Shown one piece after another: positions 8,846 through 17,126 of a stretch of 64,000 nt of DNA; positions within the stretch are counted from its first letter, which is position 1, and each line of letters starts with the position of its first letter. The translations under genes were made by a program, and so were the position numbers. The stretch lies in the NCBI GenBank assembly GCA_018056705.1, contig JAGPFE010000002.1:62001-126000 (forward strand), in the 5' to 3' direction. This DNA is from Candidatus Hydrogenedentota bacterium (GTDB taxonomy: Bacteria > Hydrogenedentota > Hydrogenedentia > Hydrogenedentales > CAITNO01). The notes below the pieces were generated by a model that was not told the origin of the DNA, did no database searches, and worked only from the letters and a program-made list of their open reading frames with translations.

Positions 8846-10110
8846 TTTACCGGGGCCGGATTTCGGGATGCTTCGAGGTGTCTTACCCGTCGCAGGGCGC
8901 GGCGGGTAATCCATACCTGTACCACCACACAGCATAATGCCATGGGCAGCGCGGCATCCAGCGCGCCAACCATGCCCAGCCATTCGGCCAGGACACCAAA
9001 GCCGAAACTCCCGATGAGCCCCCCAAGCCCCACCACGCCCTCGTTGATGGCTGACCGGCGATGCTTGTGACGGGGATCGGCAATGCCGTAGTACACGCTG
9101 GAAAAGAACGCGCCCCCCACAAAAGCGCCACAGGCCATAAAGATGATGGCCATCGACAGCAGGTCACGCGTCCGAGCCAGCAGGGACAGGCCGGCCGCGG
9201 CAACCAGTTCAAGGGTCAACAGCACCCACAGGCGGTGTTTCCAGAATCGGGTGGCGCCGAAAAAGAGAAAACAGGCCGACGTGGCGAAAGAGAGCAGGGA
9301 GAAGAGCACCGATAACTGCGTGGCCGCGCCCCCGCTGAGAAATGCCGGTGGGGGGATATCAGCGATCACGCGCAACGCCCCCTTGCTGAACAGGTCTTCG
9401 AAGTGCTTGGGGTATACGTTTCGCAGTCCGCCGACCAGCACGTTGGCCAGGCAGATGGCCATCCACGCGGCGACGAGATAGGCCTCGCTAAGATTCCGGT
9501 GCCGGTCTGTCGTGGCGTCGTTCTCCGTGTCCCCGGCATCGCGGGCCGATGTGCCGAAGTAATCCTGTTCCCGGGGCAGGGTCCACAGGATGGCGAAAGC
9601 GACGAGGGATATAGCGAGCACCGCCGCGAAGGCCAGGCGGAAATCGAGATCATACAGGGGCCCGGCCACCAGCGGGCTGAACGCGAATCCCGCGCTCCAG
9701 CAGATGTTGAACCAGCCCAGGCGTCGCTGGCGACGGGCCGCGTCGGGATCGGCTCCCAGCCACGAGTAGAGGGCGGGCCACACGAGGGCCAGCGATCCGA
9801 ACCCCATCGCGCTCTGCAGGCCGCACAGCATGGGCGAACGGTTCCACGCCAGGGAAGGCACCAACAGCATGAACAGCAGCATGCCCGAGTAGGCCCAGCG
9901 CAGGCCATGACGGGACCGTTGCACGAACCGCGAAGAAACCAGGCAGGTCAGGGCATAGGCCGCGGCCTGGATACCCCCGAACGCCCCGGACATGGCGGCG
10001 CCCCCGCCCAGCTGGTTGTACACGTAAAAAGGCATGACCGTGATGGCCGCCATGATGGCAAAGTCAAACAGGAAGCCAACCATGCACAAACGGACGAAAG
10101 GGGAGATCAT
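8842..10110 (-). CDS. MFS family transporter
   Basis: The 422-residue protein has about twelve hydrophobic segments in two six-helix halves, separated by a hydrophilic loop (about residues 185-210, rich in Asp, Thr and Arg). This is the layout of the major facilitator superfamily. The residues after helix 2 (SSRFVQRSRHGLRW) and those in the second half (PRHKHRRSAINEG) fit the MFS loop signature positions loosely. The substrate cannot be read from the sequence. Its stop overlaps the start of the DUF4091/GH123-like gene, so import or export of a sugar product is a reasonable guess. A promoter candidate lies about 70 bases upstream. Confidence 0.8.
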   Translation of the reverse strand: MISPFVRLCMVGFLFDFAIMAAITVMPFYVYNQLGGGAAMSGAFGGIQAAAYALTCLVSSRFVQRSRHGLRWAYSGMLLFMLLVPSLAWNRSPMLCGLQSAMGFGSLALVWPALYSWLGADPDAARRQRRLGWFNICWSAGFAFSPLVAGPLYDLDFRLAFAAVLAISLVAFAILWTLPREQDYFGTSARDAGDTENDATTDRHRNLSEAYLVAAWMAICLANVLVGGLRNVYPKHFEDLFSKGALRVIADIPPPAFLSGGAATQLSVLFSLLSFATSACFLFFGATRFWKHRLWVLLTLELVAAAGLSLLARTRDLLSMAIIFMACGAFVGGAFFSSVYYGIADPRHKHRRSAINEGVVGLGGLIGSFGFGVLAEWLGMVGALDAALPMALCCVVVQVWITRRALRRVRHLEASRNPAPVK

Positions 10111-10181
10111 CGGGGGAACATCCTGAACCGATCGACACGGACCGTATCCTGATCGTATCGCGTTACGGGGGAAACGGACAT

Positions 10182-10211
10182 ATTATCCCCGCGCCTGTCG
10201 GAACGGATCAA
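10182..10211 (-). promoter_or_regulatory. sigma-70-like promoter candidate for the MFS gene
   Basis: On the minus strand TTGATC (10206-10211) is separated by 18 bases from GATAAT (10182-10187), about 70 bases before the MFS start. Confidence 0.4.
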
Positions 10212-10295
10212 ACCGTTGATGAAAACGCGGCGTGGTGAGTTTTCTGTGAAGTGGTGCCAGAAATGGATATACCCCGGCGCGCGGGCATACACGAT

Positions 10296-10334
10296 AAGAT
10301 TTCTCCTCACTTCGTTCGTCGAAATGACAGGGAT
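10296..10334. repeat. REP-like dispersed repeat candidate (single copy here)
   Basis: The stretch around 10296-10334 (TTCGTTCGTCGAAATGACAG core) resembles the short intergenic repeats found in many copies in uncultured bacterial genomes. I find only this copy in the window, so its repeat nature is from resemblance alone. The rest of the 10111-10477 gap holds the two promoter candidates and nothing else I can name. Confidence 0.3.
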
Positions 10335-10401
10335 CCTGGTTACACGCGAACGGCGCAGCCCCACATGGAACGCGTGGGATTGAATTTCCACGCCGCGGCG
10401 T

Positions 10402-10430
10402 TTGACGGCAACGGGGTGATCAGGCAAAAT
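10402..10430 (+). promoter_or_regulatory. sigma-70-like promoter for glgC
   Basis: TTGACG (10402-10407), a 17-base spacer, then CAAAAT (10425-10430). The predicted transcript start near 10437 gives a 40-base leader to the glgC ATG. Confidence 0.5.
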
Positions 10431-10477
10431 GAGAACGGTTCCCGGTGGGCTAACCCGGGTAACATGGAGGTTGGTGT

Positions 10478-11785
10478 ATGCGGTTGAGCGCGGCGGATCC
10501 GGATTTCCTGCGGGGCGTTGGAGGTATCGTGCTGGGGGGCGGCCGGGGCACCCGGCTGTATCCGTTGACCAAGGTCCGGGCCAAGCCCGCGGTTCCCCTG
10601 TGCGGACGCTACCGCCTGGTTGATATTCCCCTCAGTAACTGCCTGCACTCGGGCATCAACCGGATCGTCGTGCTGACCCAGTTCAACAGCCATTCCCTGA
10701 ACCGTCACATCAAGAACACCTATAAATTTGACGAATTCAGTGGCGGCTCGGTGGAAATCCTGGCGGCTGAACAGACCAACGAGACCGGGGACTGGTTCCA
10801 GGGCACCGCTGACGCCGTGCGCAAGCACCTGACCCACATCTTCCAGCGCGGGCTGACGCATTTCGTCGTGCTGTCGGGGGACCAGTTGTATCGCATGGAC
10901 TACCGGCAGATGCTCGACACGTTGATCCGCAAGGACGCCGACCTGGTGGTGTCAGCCCTGCCGGTGACGCGCGAGGCGGCCCAGGCCTTCGGCATCATGC
11001 GGGTGGACCGCGCGGGCCGCATCACGCGATTCGTGGAAAAGCCCAGGGATCCCGCCACGCTAGACCGGCTGATCACGCCCCCCAGCGTGTTCCGGGATTT
11101 CAACCTGACCGTTACGGAAGGTAAGGAATACCTGGCGTCCATGGGCGTGTACGCCTTCCGGGCGGAAGTGTTGCGGAGCCTGCTCGAAGATCACCCCGAG
11201 TGGGTGGATTTCGGCAAGGAACTGATTCCCGGTGCCCTGTCCCGGTACAAGGTCTACGCGCACATGTTCGATGGTTTCTGGGAAGATATTGGGACGGTGC
11301 GCTCCTACTTCGACGTCAGCATGGCGATGACCGGTCCGAATCCGCCGTTCGAGTTACACGACCCGAAACACATGATCTACACCCATGCCCGCATGTTGCC
11401 GGGCGTCAAGATCCTGCGCAGCCGGGTGGAAAACGCGATCATCTGCAGCGGTACCCGTATCGAGGATGCCGAGGCGCGGGACTGCATCATCGGTATCCGG
11501 AGTATTATTCGCAGTGGCGCGAAGATTCACCGGGCGATCGTGCTCGGGGCGGATTACTTCGAGGCCCCGGAAGAGGTACCCGAGGGGGTGCCTCCCATCG
11601 GCGTGGGTCCGGGAAGCCGGATCAGCCAGGCGATCATTGATCACAACGCGCGGATCGGCGCGAACGTGGTTATCCGGGGCCGGGATGATCTGAAAGACCA
11701 GGACGGGGACGGCTGGGCGATCCGGGACGGTATTGTCGTGGTGTTCAAGGACGCCGTCATCCCGGATGGCACGAAAATTGGCTGA
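10478..11785 (+). CDS. glgC: glucose-1-phosphate adenylyltransferase
   Basis: It makes ADP-glucose from ATP and glucose-1-phosphate, the first committed step of bacterial glycogen synthesis, in the cytoplasm. The start at 10478 has GGAGG (10466-10470) 7 bases upstream. Its 435 residues match the family length. The N-terminal nucleotidyltransferase core has GGGRGTRLYPLT, AKPAVPLCGRYRLVDIPLSN and the SGDQLYRMDY motif. FVEKPRDP and the glucose-site FWEDIGT follow, then a C-terminal left-handed beta-helix with imperfect hexapeptides (about residue 300 on). It stands alone, with its own promoter, and is followed by tRNA-Leu. Other glycogen genes are not in the window. Confidence 0.95.
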   Translation: MRLSAADPDFLRGVGGIVLGGGRGTRLYPLTKVRAKPAVPLCGRYRLVDIPLSNCLHSGINRIVVLTQFNSHSLNRHIKNTYKFDEFSGGSVEILAAEQTNETGDWFQGTADAVRKHLTHIFQRGLTHFVVLSGDQLYRMDYRQMLDTLIRKDADLVVSALPVTREAAQAFGIMRVDRAGRITRFVEKPRDPATLDRLITPPSVFRDFNLTVTEGKEYLASMGVYAFRAEVLRSLLEDHPEWVDFGKELIPGALSRYKVYAHMFDGFWEDIGTVRSYFDVSMAMTGPNPPFELHDPKHMIYTHARMLPGVKILRSRVENAIICSGTRIEDAEARDCIIGIRSIIRSGAKIHRAIVLGADYFEAPEEVPEGVPPIGVGPGSRISQAIIDHNARIGANVVIRGRDDLKDQDGDGWAIRDGIVVVFKDAVIPDGTKIG

Positions 11786-11802
11786 TCGAGCCGGCGACTC
11801 GT

Positions 11803-11887
11803 GGGCGAGTGGCGGAACTGGCAGACGCACCGGACTTAGGATCCGGCGCCGCAAGGCATGCGGGTTCGATTCCCGCCTCGCCCACCA
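11803..11887 (+). tRNA. tRNA-Leu (anticodon UAG)
   Basis: The full cloverleaf can be folded by eye: a 7-bp acceptor stem (GGGCGAG with CTCGCCC), a D arm, an anticodon stem CCGGA/TCCGG around CTTAGGA, a long class II variable arm (GCC-GCAA-GGC) and a T arm GCGGG-TTCGATT-CCCGC. CCA is encoded at 11885-11887. It reads CUN leucine codons, chiefly CUA. Confidence 0.95.
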
Positions 11888-11940
11888 TTTTTAATCCTGC
11901 GCGGACCGGATCGGGTAGAGTTTTCGGGGCGCGGTTGCAC

Positions 11941-11976
11941 AAAAAAAGGCGCCATGACGGGGATAGCATCATGGCG
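11941..11976 (-). terminator. minus-strand Rho-independent terminator without an obvious gene
   Basis: A perfect 8-bp stem (CGCCATGA 11950-11957 with TCATGGCG 11969-11976) has an 11-base loop. On the minus strand it is followed by seven T (11941-11947). No minus-strand gene lies to its right. Confidence 0.6.
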
Positions 11977-12061
11977 ACCTCTGAGGTAAGACCTGGAACC
12001 GCGCCGTTCACGCGGGTGGTGGGATGAGGCCACCCGCTGGCTGGTTTCAGGATTCAACTGG

Positions 12062-12097
12062 CGACCTCCGTGTCATTTCTGCCTCGACCTCCGTGTC
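12062..12097. repeat. 13-base direct repeat pair
   Basis: CGACCTCCGTGTC occurs at 12062-12074 and again at 12085-12097, a 23-base period. Confidence 0.5.
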
Positions 12098-12294
12098 TCG
12101 GCGTTCCGGTGAAACTTATCGGCAGGGGAGAAAAAATACTTTAGCGTTTTTTGGTCGGGACTGGGTCCTGTGTTGCGGCGGGCCTGGCGTTGCTTGGGGT
12201 TATCGATGTCTTGAGCCGGGAGCCGCGCCAGTGATACCCTGTGTTCATGACCAGCGTTATCCAGAAACCACAGCATCGGACAGGAGACCCCCCC

Positions 12295-13812
12295 ATGCGT
12301 GCCACCAGACCTGTTTTCGGCGTGACCCTCTATGGCTTGGCAATGCTGGCTGTCGCCTGGCCTTCCCTTGGCTGGACGCAGATTCTGCCGGGTAACCTGC
12401 TGAACGGCCTGCCCAAGATCCGGGATGTCGAGTCCCGGCGGGCTTCATCGTGCGACCCGGACCTGAAGCAGGGAAACCGCGATTACTATGTCCTCAACGC
12501 TGGGCAGACCACCGTGGTCGCGGACCTGAAAGGCCCGGGGATCATCACCCACTTCTGGACCACCGTCGGTTTTTATGACCGCAATTACCCGCGGCTGATC
12601 GTGGCGCGGATGTACTGGGATGGAGAAGAACAGCCATCGGTGGAAGTGCCCCTGGGCGATTTCTTCGGGGTAGGCCATGCGCTGGAGGCCCCCCTGGTTT
12701 CCCTGCCCGTCACGGTCACATCGGATGGACGGGCCCGGAACTGCTGGTGGCCGATGCCCTTCCGCAAGTCGGCCCGGATCACGTTGACCAATGAGGGGTC
12801 CGAAGACATGACGGGCGTGTACGCCCAGGTGGACTGGATCCAGGTCAAACGACTGCCCCGCGACACGGGCTATTTTCATGCCCAGTACCGGCAGGCGCGG
12901 CCCACGGAACCCGGAAAGAACTACGTGATTGCCGATATTGCCGGCCGGGGACATTACGTGGGCACGGTACTCAGCGCGCGCCAACTTTCCGAAGGATGGT
13001 GGGGAGAAGGCGATGATTTCTGGTACATCGACGGATCAACCGAACCGGTCATCCGGGGTACCGGGGCGGAAGATTATTTCTGTGACGCGTGGGGCCTGCG
13101 ACGCCAGGACACGCCGTTCTACGGGGCTTCCGTGGTGGAGCCCGCCCGGAAATTTGCCCGGACCACGGCCTACCGGTGGCATATACCGGATCCCGTGACG
13201 TTCAGAAAGTCCCTGCGGCTGGAGATTGAGTGCGCCGGTTTCGGCCTGGATGAAAACGGCCAGCCCAACGGGTTCCGGCCAAGGTCGGACGAGTACGCGT
13301 CGGTGGCGTTCTGGTACCAGGTGGAGCCGCACAAGCCGTTCCCGCCCCTGCCGTCAGCGAGGGACCGGCTGGTGTACAATTCCCGCCGCATGATCGAGGC
13401 GGAAAAACTGCGGGACGCGACGCGGGTGTCCGCGGGGACGCTGTCCACGGCTGAAGCCTGGTGGCTCAACAAGGGCTCGGAAGTGGTGTGGTCCGGCGCC
13501 GAACCGGACGCGAGCATGACGGTGACATTTGAAACCTCCACCGCTGATGCCGCCCACCTCGTACTGCTACTGACCGAGGGACCAGACCGTGGGCAGTTCA
13601 GGATTGAACTGGATGGTGTGTCCCTGGAACCGGTGGTGGATCTTTACGCCACGACGTGGCGGCCACGGGATTTCTACGCGGACCTACCGGATCCCCGGCC
13701 GGGTACCCACACGCTGCGGTTCACGTCCGTGGGACGGCATCCCCGCGGCGCGGGTGATACCCTGGGATTCGACGCGGTACAATTCGTGCCGGCGCACCGG
13801 GCAAATGAATGA
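12295..13812 (+). CDS. secreted DUF2961 family protein
   Basis: I chose 12295 because AGGAG (12282-12286) is 8 bases upstream and the product then starts with a clean signal peptide (hydrophobic FGVTLYGLAMLAVAW, about residue 25 the end). At 505 residues it has the DUF2961 marks GPGIITHFWTTV, SARQLSEGWWGEGDDFWYIDG and GTGAEDYF. DUF2961 proteins are secreted and occur among polysaccharide-use genes; some relatives are glycoside hydrolases, but the role of this one is not shown. The C-terminal 150 residues look like a separate beta-sandwich (carbohydrate-binding-like) domain ending HPRGAGDTLGFDAVQFVP. A second DUF2961 gene is at 34958-36961. The phosphoesterase gene follows after 18 bases, so the two are probably cotranscribed. 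Confidence 0.85.
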   Translation: MRATRPVFGVTLYGLAMLAVAWPSLGWTQILPGNLLNGLPKIRDVESRRASSCDPDLKQGNRDYYVLNAGQTTVVADLKGPGIITHFWTTVGFYDRNYPRLIVARMYWDGEEQPSVEVPLGDFFGVGHALEAPLVSLPVTVTSDGRARNCWWPMPFRKSARITLTNEGSEDMTGVYAQVDWIQVKRLPRDTGYFHAQYRQARPTEPGKNYVIADIAGRGHYVGTVLSARQLSEGWWGEGDDFWYIDGSTEPVIRGTGAEDYFCDAWGLRRQDTPFYGASVVEPARKFARTTAYRWHIPDPVTFRKSLRLEIECAGFGLDENGQPNGFRPRSDEYASVAFWYQVEPHKPFPPLPSARDRLVYNSRRMIEAEKLRDATRVSAGTLSTAEAWWLNKGSEVVWSGAEPDASMTVTFETSTADAAHLVLLLTEGPDRGQFRIELDGVSLEPVVDLYATTWRPRDFYADLPDPRPGTHTLRFTSVGRHPRGAGDTLGFDAVQFVPAHRANE

Positions 13813-13830
13813 ACGAGGAGTATCCCAGGC

Positions 13831-14802
13831 ATGCCTGATCGGATGTTTCGGACGATCGCGGCGGTCATCCTGCTGTTATCGTGGCGGGCTTTTGCCGATG
13901 AAAGTGGACCAGGGGCCCCGGGTATCGCGCGACTGACCGTCCGGGACGCGTCGGCTATCCACGTGCTCCAGTTGACCGACCTGCATTATTTTTCCCGGGA
14001 TCCTTCAACCTGGGAAGCCTTCAACGCGCGCACGACGGCGCAAATCCAGGCCCTGGTCGAGCACGCGCGTCCTGATCTCGTGGTGATTACCGGAGACGTG
14101 TGGTCGGAGAACCCGAACGGAACCGGTGAGGCGCAACTGCGGAGCGCGGTGGAGCAGTTTGCCACGCTGGGCGTGCCCTGGGCCTTTACCTGGGGCAACC
14201 ACGACCAGGTATCGGATCGGACCCGGGCGAACGCGATACTGCGGAACGCGCCGAACTCCCTTTACCGGGGTGAGGGAGATGAAAGTCACTACCGGATTGA
14301 TCTCGTGAGCCCCTCCGGCGAACGGTTCTGGCAACTGCTGCTGATCGACACCGGCCGGGAAGGCCTGGTGGGTTCCCGGCGGGAATGGGTGCGCCGGCTG
14401 TCCCCGGTGGAAGCGCCCCGGCTGGCCTTTTTTCACATTCCCCTGAAGCAGTACGCCACGGTGTGGGAGGAGGGTACGGCTACGGGCATCTGGGGAGAAA
14501 CGCCCTGTTTCGAGCGGGAGGATGGCGGAGCCCTTGCCACGCTCCGGGACGCGGGCGTGGTGGCCTGTTTCTGCGGCCACGATCACATGAACGATTACTC
14601 CGGCGTGGTGGACGGCGTGGAACTGGTATACGGCCGGGTAAGCCGGGCGGGGGGATATGGCGCGGACACCTTTGACAAAGGGGGAAAACTGATCATTCTG
14701 AACGGGCTGAACCGGACCTGCCGCTGGGAATCGATCACGCCGGACGGCAGGCGGTGGCATCCCGGTCCCGCGGAACGCCTGGTGATGACGGAAACCCATT
14801 GA
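13831..14802 (+). CDS. exported calcineurin-like metallophosphoesterase
   Basis: The 323-residue protein begins with a signal peptide (MPDRMFRTIAAVILLLSWRAFA|D). It carries the metallophosphoesterase ladder in order: QLTDLH (about residue 49), VITGDVW (about 88), WGNHD (about 125), a later FFHIPL His, and CGHDHMND (about 250). These bind two metal ions and hydrolyse phosphomonoesters or diesters. LVYGRVSRAGGYG near the end is typical of the Icc/DUF-type purple-acid-phosphatase-like group. AGGAG lies about 9 bases before the start; the ATG four codons on is also possible. It is downstream of DUF2961, but a shared substrate is only inferred. Confidence 0.9.
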   Translation: MPDRMFRTIAAVILLLSWRAFADESGPGAPGIARLTVRDASAIHVLQLTDLHYFSRDPSTWEAFNARTTAQIQALVEHARPDLVVITGDVWSENPNGTGEAQLRSAVEQFATLGVPWAFTWGNHDQVSDRTRANAILRNAPNSLYRGEGDESHYRIDLVSPSGERFWQLLLIDTGREGLVGSRREWVRRLSPVEAPRLAFFHIPLKQYATVWEEGTATGIWGETPCFEREDGGALATLRDAGVVACFCGHDHMNDYSGVVDGVELVYGRVSRAGGYGADTFDKGGKLIILNGLNRTCRWESITPDGRRWHPGPAERLVMTETH

Positions 14803-14880
14803 TTACCAGGGAGGACGCGCGAGTTCGGGTTGGTGGCGCGCCGCCACGGGACCGATAATGAGCCATGGGCAGGATGCCGT

Positions 14881-15960
14881 ATGCGCCTGGAACGTATTTA
14901 CTGTGAGCAGTTCCGCCGATTGACGCGGGTGGCCGTGAAGCCGGCCCCGGGTTTGAACGTGTTTTTCGGGGGAAACGCCCAAGGCAAGACGTCCCTGCTG
15001 GAAGCGGTGCTGTACGCGGCCACGGCGCGAAGCCACCGGGCGACGGGTGACCGGGAACTGGTCCAGCATGGCGCGGACGGTTTTTTTGTAGCCATCGCGG
15101 CGGTCGGGGCGTCCGGAAGGGTGGAGGTCGAAGCACGGTGGTGGCAGGGTCAGAAACGGTTTCGAATCAACGGCGCAACGCCCGAGCGGTTGAGCGACCT
15201 GCTGGGCCGGGTCCAGGTGGTGCTGTTCGCCCCGGATGATCTGGAACTGGTGAAGGGCCCCGCGTCGGTCCGTCGCCGTTTCCTGGATATCTGCCTGAGC
15301 CGGATTCACGGTCGGTACCTGAGGGCCTTGCAGGCTTACCGCCAGGCCTTGCGGCAGCGCAATGCGTTGCTCAAGGGCTCGCGGCCCGATCCCACACTGC
15401 TGGATTCCTTTGACGCGCTGCTGACCCGTGACGGCGAGACGCTCGCGCGGGACCGGGCGGATTGGATCACGCGACTGGATGCCGCGGCGTCGGCCCTGTA
15501 CCAGGACCTGGCGGAACAGCGCGAAACCCTCCGCCTGCGGTATGTGCCCGATATCCGGGACCTGGACCATTACCTCGATGTGCTGGGCCGGTCGCGGGAG
15601 AGTGACCTGAAGGCGGGCGCCACGACCCGGGGACCCCATCGCGACGAGGTACAGGTACTGGTGGACGATCACCCGCTGGACGCGTACGGATCGCAGGGAC
15701 AGCAAAAAAGCGCGGCGCTCGCCCTGCGCCTGGCCGAGGCCCAGTTGACCCGTGAAGCCTGCGGGGAAGCACCGGCCCTGCTGCTGGATGAAATCTTTTC
15801 AGACCTGGACGAGCGACGCTCGGAACGGGTGCTCGATGCCGTGCCACCCGACGCCCAGACCCTTGTGACTACGGCAAGGCCCCTCGAAACGCTACCCCGT
15901 CGATTGCGGGACGCGCGGCTGTTCCATGTGCGAGACGGGGAGGTATTATCCCATGAGTGA
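14881..15960 (+). CDS. recF: DNA replication and repair protein RecF
   Basis: RecF loads RecA at gapped DNA and is an SMC-like ATPase. The start at 14881 gives 359 residues, the usual length, opening with MRLERIYCEQFRRL as RecF does. It has Walker A GGNAQGKT (30-37), the ABC signature GSQGQQKS (about 270) and Walker B with the D-loop, LLLDEIFSDLDERR (about 299-312). The dciA-like gene starts inside its last codons. dnaA, dnaN and gyrB, the common neighbours of recF, are not in this window, so only the recF-dciA pair of the classic replication cluster is kept. Confidence 0.95.
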   Translation: MRLERIYCEQFRRLTRVAVKPAPGLNVFFGGNAQGKTSLLEAVLYAATARSHRATGDRELVQHGADGFFVAIAAVGASGRVEVEARWWQGQKRFRINGATPERLSDLLGRVQVVLFAPDDLELVKGPASVRRRFLDICLSRIHGRYLRALQAYRQALRQRNALLKGSRPDPTLLDSFDALLTRDGETLARDRADWITRLDAAASALYQDLAEQRETLRLRYVPDIRDLDHYLDVLGRSRESDLKAGATTRGPHRDEVQVLVDDHPLDAYGSQGQQKSAALALRLAEAQLTREACGEAPALLLDEIFSDLDERRSERVLDAVPPDAQTLVTTARPLETLPRRLRDARLFHVRDGEVLSHE

Positions 15961-16327
15961 ACCGGAATCCATTCGGTCTATCCTCCACCGGATGATTCAT
16001 ACCACTGAACTGGGGGCGACGCTGGAAAAGGCCCGCATCTGGGGGCAGTGGGCACGGATCGCCGGGGAGGATCTGGCGGCGTGTACCGCCCCGGCGGCGC
16101 TGGAGAATGGCCTGCTCGTGGTGCACGTGGCCGACACCTCATGGATGGACCTGTGCCTGTACGAGAAGTGGGAGATGGTGCGCCGGATAAACCGCGAGGC
16201 GGGCCGGCTCGTGGTCTCGGATATCCGCTTTGAGCTCGCGCCGGAGGGGGTGGAACTGGGCCACGCGGCCAGAAAACTTCGGAAACGAAGTCCGGGCAGC
16301 AGGTACCGGGGGAAAAAGAAGGATTAG
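15953..16327 (+). CDS. DciA-like DUF721 protein
   Basis: The ATG at 15953 overlaps the recF stop by 8 bases. The 124 residues fit the DUF721/DciA domain: an N-terminal helical RSILHRMIHTTELG region, then WGQWARIAGEDLAACTAP, LLVVHVADTSWMDLC and a basic C-terminus (RKLRKRSPGSRYRGKKKD) likely to bind DNA. DciA recruits and loads the replicative helicase DnaB in bacteria that lack DnaC. The link with recF is common across bacteria and supports the call. Translational coupling with recF is likely from the overlap. Confidence 0.85.
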   Translation: MSEPESIRSILHRMIHTTELGATLEKARIWGQWARIAGEDLAACTAPAALENGLLVVHVADTSWMDLCLYEKWEMVRRINREAGRLVVSDIRFELAPEGVELGHAARKLRKRSPGSRYRGKKKD

Positions 16328-16388
16328 TCCTTTGTTATGATGACAGGGCGCGCCAGCTGGCGGTGACGCTTGGCTTGGAGGATACGGC

Positions 16389-17126
16389 ATGGCAAAAATC
16401 CGGGTACTCGGTGTGCAGCAGGTGGTTGCTCCTGGAAAAAAAGATAACCTGCCCAGGATCCTGGATCGACTGGAGAATGCCCAGGCGGACCTCGTGGTGT
16501 TTCCGGAGATGAGCCTCACGGGACCCAACGGGCTGTTCCACGAACAGCGGACCCGGGACGCCTGGGCCCAGGTTGCCACCCTGTGCCGCCAGCGATACCT
16601 TGCGGCGGTTGTGGGCACGGGCGCGCGAAAAGATGGGCACGTATACATCCAGTCCCGGGTATATGGTCCCGGGGGCGATCTCATCGGCACGTATGAAAAA
16701 CTGGTGCCTACCGACGCCGAGCGCAAGTGGGCACGGCCTGGCGAACAACTGCCGGTGTTCACGTTCCGGGGCGTGTCGTTCGGTTGCCTGATCGGGAATG
16801 ACCTGTGGGTGCGACCCGGGGGCGGTCCCTACCCCGATCCACGGCTGACGCTGCAGTTGGCGAAAAAGGGCGCGAGGCTGATCATCCATACCACCGACAC
16901 GGGCACGGATCCTCGCTTTGCCGCGTACTATGACGCGAACCTGCGGTTGCGCGCGTGGGAAGCGGGGGCGTGGATCGTTACGGTGAACGCGGCCAGCACG
17001 ACGGGAGCCCTGAACGTGCCGAGCGGGGTGATCTCACCCGAGGGAGAGTGGGTCATCCAGTGTCCACGCTCGGGGGAACACGTGTTTACGTGGGACCTGG
17101 ACTTTCCAGACCTGGAAGAGACATGA
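16389..17126 (+). CDS. carbon-nitrogen hydrolase (nitrilase superfamily)
   Basis: The 245-residue enzyme has the nitrilase Glu-Lys-Cys triad in the expected order: Glu in VFPEMSLTG (about 41), Lys in GTYEKLVPT (about 102) and Cys in SFGCLIGNDLW (about 137). It hydrolyses a C-N bond, most likely an amide, in the cytoplasm. The substrate cannot be read, and the chain is slightly shorter than omega-amidase or carbamoylputrescine amidase. Its start has GGAGG about 8 bases upstream. The next gene begins in its stop codon (ATGA), so it heads a three-gene run with the two nucleotide-sugar-type reductases. Confidence 0.85.
   Translation: MAKIRVLGVQQVVAPGKKDNLPRILDRLENAQADLVVFPEMSLTGPNGLFHEQRTRDAWAQVATLCRQRYLAAVVGTGARKDGHVYIQSRVYGPGGDLIGTYEKLVPTDAERKWARPGEQLPVFTFRGVSFGCLIGNDLWVRPGGGPYPDPRLTLQLAKKGARLIIHTTDTGTDPRFAAYYDANLRLRAWEAGAWIVTVNAASTTGALNVPSGVISPEGEWVIQCPRSGEHVFTWDLDFPDLEET

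Larger units (their letters stand above)
11888..12294. other. 407-bp gene-free interval
   Basis: It contains a minus-strand terminator (11941-11976) and a 13-base direct repeat (12062-12097). A weak promoter-like pair for the next gene (TTGAGC, 16 bases, GATACC) ends near 12237. No convincing coding region. Confidence 0.5.

Noticed and set aside
11803..11887. tRNA-Leu as integration site of a mobile element
   Set aside because: No repeat of the tRNA 3' end in the following sequence that I can find and no integrase gene.
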